A stretch of 64,000 bases of DNA from Ricordea florida (Eukaryota > Cnidaria > Anthozoa > Corallimorpharia > Ricordeidae), in contig OX453274.1 of NCBI GenBank assembly GCA_949710005.1, positions 20,837,585-20,901,584 on the forward strand, written 5' to 3'. The first letter of the stretch is position 1. Every line of letters starts with the position of its first letter. Positions 35,439 through 44,322 of this stretch are shown here, piece after piece. The notes under the pieces were generated by a model. It was given only the letters and a program-made list of their open reading frames with translations, was not told the origin of the DNA and did no database searches. A program made the position numbers and the translations under genes.

Positions 35439-36446
35439 ATGGCAAGAAACAAACGGAAAACAGTGAAAGACAAAGACAATTTAAAAAAGATCAGAAAGGA
35501 AGCCCGAAAGAGGTGGAGAAACAAACGGACCGCTGTGAAAGCCCTAAAGAACTTGAACAAGGAGGTGATTACGGCAAAAAATGAACGCAAGGAAAGTAGT
35601 GCGTCCAGGGAGTTGCCTGAAGAAGCAGCTTGTAGAAACCCAGAGCTGAGCAATCAATCGCGGTCACTTTCCCGTGTGGCTTCGATGCACGTAAAAGAGA
35701 TTGATCCATCTTTGATCGTAAGAACAGAGAAGTTTTTGGGCTGTGGGACATTTGGAAACTGCTACCTCGCCTATTACAGGGATATCGTGGTGGCCGTGAA
35801 AGAACTCAGATCAAGAAAAGTTAGCCTGGAATGCCTGAAGAAGGAGGTGCGCCACGAGGCGAAAATGATTAATCATTTGGAAGATCACCGCGGTATTCCT
35901 CTTCTATTCGGTGTTGTAACCAAGAGCGAGCCCTTACGCCTCGTCACAAAATTTCACGGTCAGAAGGACAAAAGCCTCACGTTACATAGAGCCATGAGGA
36001 AGGAAAAATTAGACAAGCCATGTTGGCTTGGAATTCTTAAGAACATTCTTGAAGCTCTAGGACATATACACTCTTGTGGCATTCTACATAACGACCTTAA
36101 GAGCAACAACGTTATAATGGAACAGCGTGAGGGAGAATGGAATCCAGTAATTATAGATTTTGGGAAAGCACGCTTTGTATCTGATCCCAAGCCAGCCATG
36201 TCGTTGACAGCCTCTCAACAACAAGAATACAGAAAACGATATCCTCACGTCGCCCCAGAAATTGTAAGCGGACGTGGGCGACAAAGTGTCCTGTCGGACA
36301 TCTTTTCGATTGGTAAAATTGTTGTGCATGTATTAGATTTGCTACCTACAGCGACTGGGAGATCAATTAGGCTGGCGAAAAGAGCAATTTCGGAAGACCC
36401 TGTCAAACGCCCTTCGTTAATTGAACTGCTTGCCGGTCTTGATTAG
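35439..36446 (+). CDS. Protein kinase-like gene carried by the CACTA element
   Basis: A single-exon frame of 335 residues. Residues 1-45 are very basic (KKIRKEARKRWRNKR), a possible nuclear signal. The kinase domain starts near 95: glycine loop LGCGTFGNCYLAYY (100-113), VAVKEL with Lys at about 121, ILHNDLKSNNVIM with catalytic Asp about 219 (HND in place of HRD), IIDFGKARF with Asp about 240, and HVAPEIV. All ATP-binding and catalytic residues are present, so activity is plausible, probably Ser/Thr type. The gene lies between transposase and right end, wholly inside the TIRs. An AATAAA follows at 36710. Similar kinases are abundant in cnidarian genomes as I recall. Its target is unknown; phosphorylating element or host chromatin proteins is speculation. 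Confidence 0.88.
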   Translation: MARNKRKTVKDKDNLKKIRKEARKRWRNKRTAVKALKNLNKEVITAKNERKESSASRELPEEAACRNPELSNQSRSLSRVASMHVKEIDPSLIVRTEKFLGCGTFGNCYLAYYRDIVVAVKELRSRKVSLECLKKEVRHEAKMINHLEDHRGIPLLFGVVTKSEPLRLVTKFHGQKDKSLTLHRAMRKEKLDKPCWLGILKNILEALGHIHSCGILHNDLKSNNVIMEQREGEWNPVIIDFGKARFVSDPKPAMSLTASQQQEYRKRYPHVAPEIVSGRGRQSVLSDIFSIGKIVVHVLDLLPTATGRSIRLAKRAISEDPVKRPSLIELLAGLD

Positions 36447-36709
36447 CATTTCCATCTTGAGCATGAGAATTCGCAGCGTTTCCGTTACAGTGATTGTAAC
36501 TTTCTTGGGGCAATTTTTATTTATAATTTCGCCGTGTAGATTTTAGGCCTTCTAGCTATGTCACAAATGTTTTAAAATTTTAAACGTTTCTGTTGGAGGA
36601 ATCGTAGGGTCTAGTATAAATACGGTAATTCAAATGTTAATTCCTCTTAGATTTTAGGCCGTTGTTTTGCGTTCTCGTCTGTACCACTTATCTTGTGGTT
36701 CTTTGTATC

Positions 36710-36715
36710 AATAAA
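36710..36715 (+). terminator. Polyadenylation signal, kinase gene
   Basis: AATAAA 264 bp after the kinase stop, followed by a T-rich stretch. Confidence 0.45.
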
Positions 36716-36984
36716 GGCAGTTTTTTCTTATAATACATGTACCTTGTGTGCTTTGCGCGATGGATAATGTGTTGTTTCTTCCAGTGTGGGAGTCGGTCAC
36801 AAGGTGTTTTTTTTCTCGTTGTTCGCAAGCTGTAACTCAAACTGATTTTACTGAAAACTATATAAAACTCAACCTGTCAATTTTGTCAATTTTTTGTCAT
36901 ACTGCTGCTAAAGTAAAAGATGCGTTTTTTTGACATTTATGTGCTTCCACTCGCTGCTAACAGGTATTTGGGAAGTATTTCGGC

Positions 36985-37449
36985 CTACGATAACTTATAA
37001 CTTAAAGACCTTTACGTAATCTTAATTTTTCTTTTCCATGGTTAATTCGATATTTTCTCATTAGGCTTGTAATAACATACCTTTAAGTGCGCATTAAATG
37101 TTCTTAAATAAACGTCTAACACCCTTTAGAAAATTGGACCTTTAAGAACATTTAATGGTGTCTCTTAAAAAAAGAGCTCTGTTTAATAATGTTTAATTGC
37201 TAGATTAAAGCTTTTTAACGTTCTCAGTATAATAACTGAACATTTACAGTGCCAACTTAAATGTATATAGGGCCACTAACGAGCGAATGTGATTAAAGAC
37301 ACCCTAAAATTTCTTAAACGTAACTTAAAGGTTCATAAGGAATTTAAGAAATTTAAAAGGATTTAAGTCTAAACTTAAATATTTACAAAACATTTAAGTG
37401 ACTTTTAATTTGCTCTTAAAAATTAGTAAATGTGTTATTTCATCCTGTG
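36985..37449. repeat. Right subterminal repeats and TIR of the CACTA element
   Basis: Dense CTTTAAG/CTTAAAG/TTTAAG motifs in both orientations from about 36,990 to 37,400, then the TIR (37425-37449) ending CTGTG next to TTT. Confidence 0.8.
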
Positions 37450-37452
37450 TTT

Positions 37453-40400
37453 GTTGATAAGAAATCCAACTTCTACGATCACACTCCAAATGTGAGATGT
37501 AAATATTATTCTCCATATGGCTTTTCTGAGCTAAAAAAAAATCAGCTTCAAAACGTATCTTCAAATAGAGGATTTTCTTTATTTCACACAAATATCCGCA
37601 GTCTCAGACGTAACATAGAAAACTTTCAAACACATCTACTGGACGAATTAGATTTTCAATTCGACGTTATAGGTATTACGGAAACTAGAATAACTAAAGC
37701 GCATAAAAATTTGGATTTCAACCCGTCAATACCGAATTATAATTTCGAATATGTACCAACACCTCTTTCAGCTGGAGGTGTTGGTATGTATATAAACCAA
37801 ACATTCTCATATTCAGTCATTGATAAATGTTCTAACGAAGCTTTTCAGGCACTTTTTGTTGAACTACACCTCCCAAAAAATGCAAATATAATCTGCGGAG
37901 TTGTATACAGACAGCATAATTCTCCTGAACAATTTCAGGAATATTTTGATCTATTGCTTGAAAAACTCAGCGCAACTAGGAAACAGATTTTTATAATGGG
38001 AGATTTCAACTTGAATCTCCTTCGTTTCCAATCTTGTAAGTATGCACAAGACTTCATTTTTTCTTTACAAAGCTTTTCTATGACCCCAACAATCGACAAA
38101 CCTACGAGAGTACATAACAACTCCCACTCACTTATCGATAATATATTCATTAGCAATCTTGAAAGTACTGTAACAAGCGGTAACATTATTTCGGATTTAA
38201 GTGATCACTTTTCGCAATTTTGCATTCTTGACTCTTCTAATAAACTGTTTGATGTGCAGAGACCTAAACAATTAGTTCGTGACTTCTCCAATTATTCAGA
38301 CTCTGCCTTTCTAAACGAGCTGTCCCAAACTGATTTGATCGCTGCTGTCTGCAATAAAGTGGATGTTAACAAATCATTTTCTGCATTTCACAATAAGATC
38401 AATAAACTCCTTAATAAGCACGCACCTTTAAAACCAGTTTCAAAGCGCAGTCTAAAAAGAGTTCAAAAACCTTGGATAACAAGAGGCATTAGAAGATCAA
38501 TCAGGATAAAGAACGCTCTATTCTGCTCTGGGGTTACCACTGCTTACAAAGTTTATCGTAACAAAATTTTAACGCTGACGAGAATTAGTAAAAAGACGTA
38601 TTATCACAAATACTTTGAAGAAAATATTTCTAACATAAAGAAAACATGGGATGGCATAAATAGCCTTTTAGGTCGTAAATGTAAGGTTCTTAAGGAAATG
38701 ACCTCACTCAAATGTCCGACAAGCAATAAAGTTTCTTCTAACTCTTCTGAATTTCCCGATATCATGAATAAATATTTTTCTTCAATTGGACACAATCTAG
38801 CATCCAAAATGCCAAATCCTAATAAGCAATTTTATGAGTATCTACCAAAGTTAAGTATGGCTGATTCCTTCTTTTTTAATCCAGTGTCTTACACTGAAAT
38901 AGAAACTGACATTATGAATATTCAGCTAGATAAAGCACACGGACTATATTCCTTCCCCACCCGCATTTTGAGATCAGCAAAACATATAATTAGCCATCCT
39001 CTGTCTATACTTATAAATAAATCAATCGAGCACGGTACATACCCCTCCAAATTAAAGCTTGCTAAAGTAATTCCAGTCTATAAGGGTGACGATGAATCTG
39101 ACCCTTCTAATTATAGACCTATATCGTTATTGTCAGTGTTTAATCGTATTTTTGAAAAAACAATGTATCGTCGTCTAAAATCATTTCTTGAGAAAAATGA
39201 TATCCTTCATGATTCACAATATGGCTTTCGTGAAAAAAGATCGACTGAACATGCCATCTTAGATATAACTCACCAGATTGAATCCAACATGGACAATAAA
39301 TTATATACGTGTGGTATATTTATCGACTTACAAAAGGCTTTTGATACAGTAGATCATACAATATTATTGGAGAAATTGAATCACTACGGAATACGCGGAA
39401 TCATTAATGATTGGTTCGCTTCATATTTAGTGGGACGTAAACAAATAACTCAAACTAATCAGAAAAATACGTCCAGTAAAGAAACAGTCTTGTCTGGAGT
39501 CCCACAGGGCTCAGTTTTAGGTCCCCTGCTTTTCCTTATATACATAAATGATATCGCACGTAGTTGTGACCAATTACAATTCTATTTATTTGCTGATGAT
39601 ACTAATCTTTTATTTGCACATCAAAATTTGAAAACACTTGAGTTTATAGTTAATGACGAGCTCTCAAGGGTTTACAACTGGCTGTTAGCCAACAAATTAT
39701 CTTTAAACATCAAGAAATCGAACTATGTTATCTTTCGACCTAGACAGAAAACGGTGAAATATCAAGTCAATTTGAGAGTATTTGACCATCATTCCGGTAC
39801 TTTTATTCCTCTAGAGTGCAAGAACTATGTCAAATATCTGGGCGTGCTTATTGACGAGAATCTTTCCTGGAAACAACATATTTCTCATATTGCCTCCAAA
39901 ATAAGTATCTCAATCGGTATTATTTCTAGGTTAAGACACTTCGTCCCCTTAAATACCTTATGTCATATATACAAATCACTTATACAGCCTTACTTGTTAT
40001 ATGGTATAGTTGCATGGGGTCAAGCTGACAAGACCCATAGAAACAGAATTTTGCTTCTACAAAAACGTGCCCTGCGACTTATGTTCTTTGGTGAATTTAA
40101 TGCTCATGCTGTGCCTTTCTTTGTTTCTTCTAACCTACTTCCCTTGGATTTTCTCTACTTCAAATCAACAGCCGTGTTAATGCATGATGTATTCAATAAT
40201 CTAACGCCATCTCACATATCCAATATATTTACTTATCAAGCTAATATCCATTCTCATAATACACGATCGTCATCAAAAGGCAATTTCTTCGTTAATTACT
40301 CAAGATTGAATTCGCAAAGTAAATCTTTCTCTAGATATGGTGTGCGAATATGGAACAGTTTAAGAAGTGAAATGCATAATTTATCGAAACATAAATTCAA

Positions 40401-40494
40401 AGTTAAACTTCATAACGTGTTACTTCAAATCTTCACCGAAACAGACGATTACATCGAGTTAACTGATCTGATAATGAAAATGAAAATTTCATAG
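37453..40494 (+). CDS. LINE ORF2, 3' portion: endonuclease and reverse transcriptase
   Basis: Over 1,000 residues continuing the frame of 24306-24473. The apparently open codons at 37432-37452 belong to the transposon end and target duplication, not to the LINE. Domains: apurinic-type endonuclease (FSLFHTNIRSLRRN, GITETRI, IMGDFNLNLL, DLSDHFSQF) then reverse transcriptase (NYRPISLLSVFNRIFEK, IFIDLQKAFDTVDH, GVPQGSVLGPLLFLIYIND, LFADDTNLLF with the Asp pair at about 39595-39600) and a C-terminal region shared with the relic at 1-700. The motif set fits the Jockey/CR1-L2 group. No internal stop or frameshift is present. Confidence 0.93.
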   Translation, partial: VDKKSNFYDHTPNVRCKYYSPYGFSELKKNQLQNVSSNRGFSLFHTNIRSLRRNIENFQTHLLDELDFQFDVIGITETRITKAHKNLDFNPSIPNYNFEYVPTPLSAGGVGMYINQTFSYSVIDKCSNEAFQALFVELHLPKNANIICGVVYRQHNSPEQFQEYFDLLLEKLSATRKQIFIMGDFNLNLLRFQSCKYAQDFIFSLQSFSMTPTIDKPTRVHNNSHSLIDNIFISNLESTVTSGNIISDLSDHFSQFCILDSSNKLFDVQRPKQLVRDFSNYSDSAFLNELSQTDLIAAVCNKVDVNKSFSAFHNKINKLLNKHAPLKPVSKRSLKRVQKPWITRGIRRSIRIKNALFCSGVTTAYKVYRNKILTLTRISKKTYYHKYFEENISNIKKTWDGINSLLGRKCKVLKEMTSLKCPTSNKVSSNSSEFPDIMNKYFSSIGHNLASKMPNPNKQFYEYLPKLSMADSFFFNPVSYTEIETDIMNIQLDKAHGLYSFPTRILRSAKHIISHPLSILINKSIEHGTYPSKLKLAKVIPVYKGDDESDPSNYRPISLLSVFNRIFEKTMYRRLKSFLEKNDILHDSQYGFREKRSTEHAILDITHQIESNMDNKLYTCGIFIDLQKAFDTVDHTILLEKLNHYGIRGIINDWFASYLVGRKQITQTNQKNTSSKETVLSGVPQGSVLGPLLFLIYINDIARSCDQLQFYLFADDTNLLFAHQNLKTLEFIVNDELSRVYNWLLANKLSLNIKKSNYVIFRPRQKTVKYQVNLRVFDHHSGTFIPLECKNYVKYLGVLIDENLSWKQHISHIASKISISIGIISRLRHFVPLNTLCHIYKSLIQPYLLYGIVAWGQADKTHRNRILLLQKRALRLMFFGEFNAHAVPFFVSSNLLPLDFLYFKSTAVLMHDVFNNLTPSHISNIFTYQANIHSHNTRSSSKGNFFVNYSRLNSQSKSFSRYGVRIWNSLRSEMHNLSKHKFKVKLHNVLLQIFTETDDYIELTDLIMKMKIS

Positions 40495-40687
40495 AATCAG
40501 CTCGGCTCGATTATATTTGCATATATTTTTTTTTCTTCTTCTCTTTATTTATTATAGTGTTAGAGCAATTTAACTTATTATAATTATTTAACTTAGAAAT
40601 ATTAGAACTTATCATTGTAATTAGTGTATATTCCCTTCTTTTATTGTAACTTGTTCTTTGTAAGTATTTAAGTAATTCTGCGTGTGA

Positions 40688-40730
40688 CTACTGCTCGCCT
40701 CGACTAGCTGTTGCTATCTGCGAGTAGTAG
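40688..40730 (+). other. LINE 3' UTR stem-loop
   Basis: CTACTGCTCGC (40688-40698) pairs with GCGAGTAGTAG (40720-40730) over 11 positions, one a G-T wobble, around a 21-nt loop. In L2/CR1-type LINEs, 3' hairpins are recognised by the reverse transcriptase. Confidence 0.65.
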
Positions 40731-40785
40731 AGGATAAATTGTAAATATAAAAACAATAATAATAATAAACTGGAACTGATATAGG

Positions 40786-43640
40786 AGAACGTTCACGTAT
40801 TATGGCCTGTCAGTAATATTGCAGCTTTACTGGTACTATGTTAAATTCATGAAGACCACAAGAAACACTGTATCTGAAAATTTAATTAGCGTCTATATCT
40901 GCTAATAAAATAATTTAATTGAAATGTATTGTTCATAAGAAGAAGGGTATAACAAAGAGTAGATTCAACTGTACTTGTTTCTAAGGAAAACATATCCAAA
41001 ACAACGTAGTCTAGGACTTGTTGATTTGTCGAAGCAAGCTTTTGTGATCATTGAAGATAAGATGACATACGTTGACTGAAAAGTGAATTAACATTGCGAA
41101 GGTGATCGTTTAACGCTTTGTCCGAATATTTCATTACCTTTTCATATTGCTGTTCCTTAGAGACCAAAGATCCAGAAGACAAAAGCCAAATACTGTAAGT
41201 ATCTCTTTCGCATTTAAAGATTGTTTTCAGTGAGCTGGTTGCCGATATCTCCGCCCAGGCAAACCTAAGACGTACATATACATCGGCCACAAATTTATAA
41301 AAGAAAACAGCAATTTTATCTCAGACATTGCAATCACATTCGTAAAAGATTTCTTGTTTTCTTTTTCTTTGTACCACTGAAAAGTAATTGAGCGAGAAAC
41401 TCTTTTTTCGTTTTTATACAAAAGAAGAAAAATGTTAAGATCGTAGGAATCTTTTTTTTTTATTCTGCATTTTATAGTGTAAGTCAGCTGGTTAATAAAA
41501 CTTAAAATAGCGGTTTACAGTGGTACTGGCAAAAACAAATTAAGAATGTAGAGAACTTCTGTTTCGTAGACAGCTAAAAAGAAAGCTTTTGTGTTGTTTC
41601 AGCTCTAGCTCACAAAATGAATATTTGCATTGCGTATAAGTCAAGCTAAATAAACTACAAAAGACTATTGTAGAGTTGCTTCCTTTTAATAGATTGATTT
41701 GTCTTGCTTAGAATTGTGTGTGTTCGTCTCCGGATTTCAAAATATAAAATAATTAAAGCTGGATTTTGAATGGGGAAGTAGAGAACTCACTTATCCCTCA
41801 AACCCCCAGGTTGACACGTCAAATCATTATGTGCTCTTTGAAAATCCAATTTACATGGAAATTTATAAAATCAAAACGACCCAATCTCATGAATTTTAAG
41901 GGTAAACAATACTTTCGTATATTGCAAGTATTTTTTTTGCTAATCAAGCAGCTGCTGATGAGCCCAACTCCAAATTGAGTAGCAATCTCTGTGGAAAGTA
42001 TATATGAAGTCGATTCGTGAGCAGAGTTAAAGAAGCAAGATCGATGAAGTGCTATTTAATTTCAACTGGAATTATTGGTTGCTGTGATTACAATCTCACG
42101 AGTGATTTAACACCAGCGTTAAAGGAAGCTATGAAGATAGAAAACGATTCACTGAGCAATAGAGTAATTAAGCCATTGTACTGAATTAATTGCCGGTTAC
42201 TTCTGGCCTGACTTTAGGATCAACCCACGTTGTGATGAAGATCGGTGAACTTGCGTCTCGTGAAGATATCTTCTGCTTTGGCTAAGTTATCTCTGTAGGT
42301 GCCGCTGTTGTATGTTCTGGAAACTCCTTCATATCACTGAATTTTCTAAGCCTGGACAACTGGCCTGGATTGCTTTGAAATGGTAACCATAAAAAAGGCA
42401 TTGGTAGTAATCTTCTTTTCCTGGGTAGTTTCCTTCGCAATGTTTGATGTTGTGCTTGCAAAAGGGAGGATGGTGTCGCTACCAATGATAATAATAATTG
42501 TCGCCTTTTGCTTTCCTTAAATATTTTCGTTTGCTCAAGCATCCTAAGAATTGCCACAGTCACGAAAATCAGATTCACATTCAGCTGCAGGCGACACAAC
42601 AAATGAATCATTCATGTGCTTCTTTGCACGTGAGAAAGCTGCGAAAGTCAACAACCAAGGCTGTGTTCATTTTCTATACTTTACTTCTACTTCTCATGGC
42701 TCCGCTAATTTTTGTGGCCATCGATCTTTTAAGCTAACAAGCGTTACCAGAAATTATATACAAGAATAAAGTCCCCACATCAAGTCATCATGTAGTTGTC
42801 TTCAAAGTCGAACACCCACCAACTCAAAACACCTCTCTTTTATTTTCACCTTCGAATCGCACAATAATCAGCATGGCTAAGTGAAATTCTTACCTTGAAG
42901 TTGAGGGCCAGTGGACTCCGGAGCCATTGTGTTTGCGCTCTCCATGGGAAGATTCTACGCTGTTTGGGCGATCAGAAAGATCACCAAAATTTACAAACGA
43001 TCAGTCAAAGGCGCTCTAGGCAAATCGGTTCACCCTCTTAAAAAAAAGGAAGACTAGTACTTATGGCAGCGATTCTTTCTACAGCGCCTCGCGATTTTCG
43101 TAAATAATTGGTCATCATAAGATTTTGGAAGCAACGATTCCCACCAATCAATACGATTATTTGGATATTATGTTCGATTCATGATCACAAAAAATTATCA
43201 AAAAGGTCTAGGCTGTAATCAAGTTTTTGAGTGACCAATAAAAAATTAATTGGATTCCAATTCCATGCTGATCTTAGAGGAAGTCATTTCCATCAAACTA
43301 ACTTCGATGGATACACCTTTCCCGATCATTGCCGAGTACTCCATTTTTATATATATATATAACTTAGTTCCGCTATCGAATTTATGGCAGGGTCTGAAAT
43401 AAAGAAAATGCAACTGTTTTGGTTTGTAGGTTAGGAATCTGTTTTATTTCAAGCTTTGCTTGCCAAAACGCCGGTTTTCAAAAGCCAATCACTTAAGCAC
43501 TAATTGATAAATAATGCGGAAAGTATGATATGGCCAATTTGGAGGCCTGGTCACCTTACCCTCTTACCCGCCGTCCAGGAACACTTTTAAAGTTGCTCCA
43601 AAAGATGGAAATGTCTCAAAGTATACTTCAAAATTACACG
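40786..43640. other. Intronic or intergenic stretch, no supported exon
   Basis: Between the LINE end and the decayed transmembrane exon. A - strand frame at 42282-42611 has a hydrophobic start followed by a basic tail but no family match or splice support. The missing phase-1-to-2 exon of the receptor should be somewhere here or in 43.7-44.3 kb; I could not identify it. Confidence 0.4.
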
Positions 43641-43648
43641 GAGTCAAA

Positions 43649-43711
43649 ATGTTGATTTTCCTCGGATCAATGATCTGTTTCATCTGAAAAAGGGCAAGGA
43701 AGAGTAGAAAC
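43649..43711 (+). pseudogene. Decayed copy of the transmembrane exon
   Basis: TTGATTTTCCT, then ATGATCTGTTT, then GAAAAAGGGCAAGGAAGAG align with 23142-23200 of the good transmembrane exon (ATGATCTGTTTCTGTCGAAA). It carries in-frame stops within the basic stop-transfer segment. This is evidence of a past tandem duplication of the receptor's 3' region. Confidence 0.6.
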
Positions 43712-44322
43712 TAGAAAGGGCTGGATTGCTATCGGCTCATTCACAAGGCCTTAAGGATACGTTGTGATTTATGACACGTTCATACTTGAACTAAACTTTG
43801 CTGAACTCTGTTAGTTGTTTGTTTACTGAATACGATCCGTATGCAACTTTTCTCTATGACATCAATACGAAGAAAAGGTGATGAGGATATAAGAGAATGA
43901 TCTTTTAAAATAACCTGTCTTGATATTGCAACTTATTCTCCTTAAGTATCCTGTACGAAATAATTGAGGACTACTTTAATAGAGGGTTGGCATCCGTATC
44001 GTAGAAATATGGTTTGGCTAGTACCTTTCTCCTAAATCACTGCGTTTAAATATTACAAAACAAATGTTGTAAAATGATAGTAACGCTATATGTCAAGCCT
44101 GATCTGTAAACAACCAGAAGCAAAAGAATTGAAGTAAGATTATTCGATATGTAACACGTTTTGCCAATTCCGATTAAGCCTGCAAAAGGAACATGCTAGA
44201 ACGAGCTAAATCGCAGTAGTTGCCAAAAACGGCGAGAGTCAAACCTTCGATTAAGTGCTCAACCAAAGTCGAGATATTGATTTGTTTTATATACACTTAA
44301 TTCTATATATTACAATTTTTAG

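Larger units (their letters stand above)
24474..37449. mobile_element. Complete CACTA (EnSpm)-type DNA transposon, 12,976 bp, carrying a kinase
   Basis: The left end CACAGCACGAAATAAC and right end (reverse complement) CACAGGATGAAATAAC extend to about 25 bp with a few mismatches. TTT duplications flank both sides (24471-24473 and 37450-37452). The first and last 400 bp or so are full of CTTTAAG/CTTAAAG motifs in both orientations, the subterminal-repeat arrangement typical of CACTA elements. Inside are a - strand spliced TnpA-like gene, a + strand spliced Tnp2-type transposase, and a + strand intronless protein kinase. All main frames are open, and the host LINE frame is still intact around it, so the insertion looks recent. 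Confidence 0.92.
23400..40785 (+). mobile_element. Two-ORF non-LTR retrotransposon (Jockey/CR1-L2-like), split by a CACTA transposon
   Basis: ORF1 is at 23488-24291, ORF2 starts at 24306 after a 14-bp gap, is interrupted at 24473, resumes at 37453 and stops at 40494. The 3' UTR carries a perfect-pairing stem-loop (40688-40730) and ends in an (AAT)n tract near 40765-40785. Removing 24474-37452 (the insert plus one TTT duplication) rejoins ORF2 with no frame change, so the LINE was full length and coding-intact when the transposon entered. The 5' border is approximate; no LINE target duplication was identified. Confidence 0.9.

Noticed and set aside
37432-37452. Natural start of the LINE ORF2 at 37432
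   Set aside because: These codons belong to the CACTA right end and the TTT duplication; the true start is at 24306.
42282-42611. Possible membrane-receptor fragment on the - strand
   Set aside because: A single hydrophobic stretch with a basic tail; no conserved motif or exon borders.
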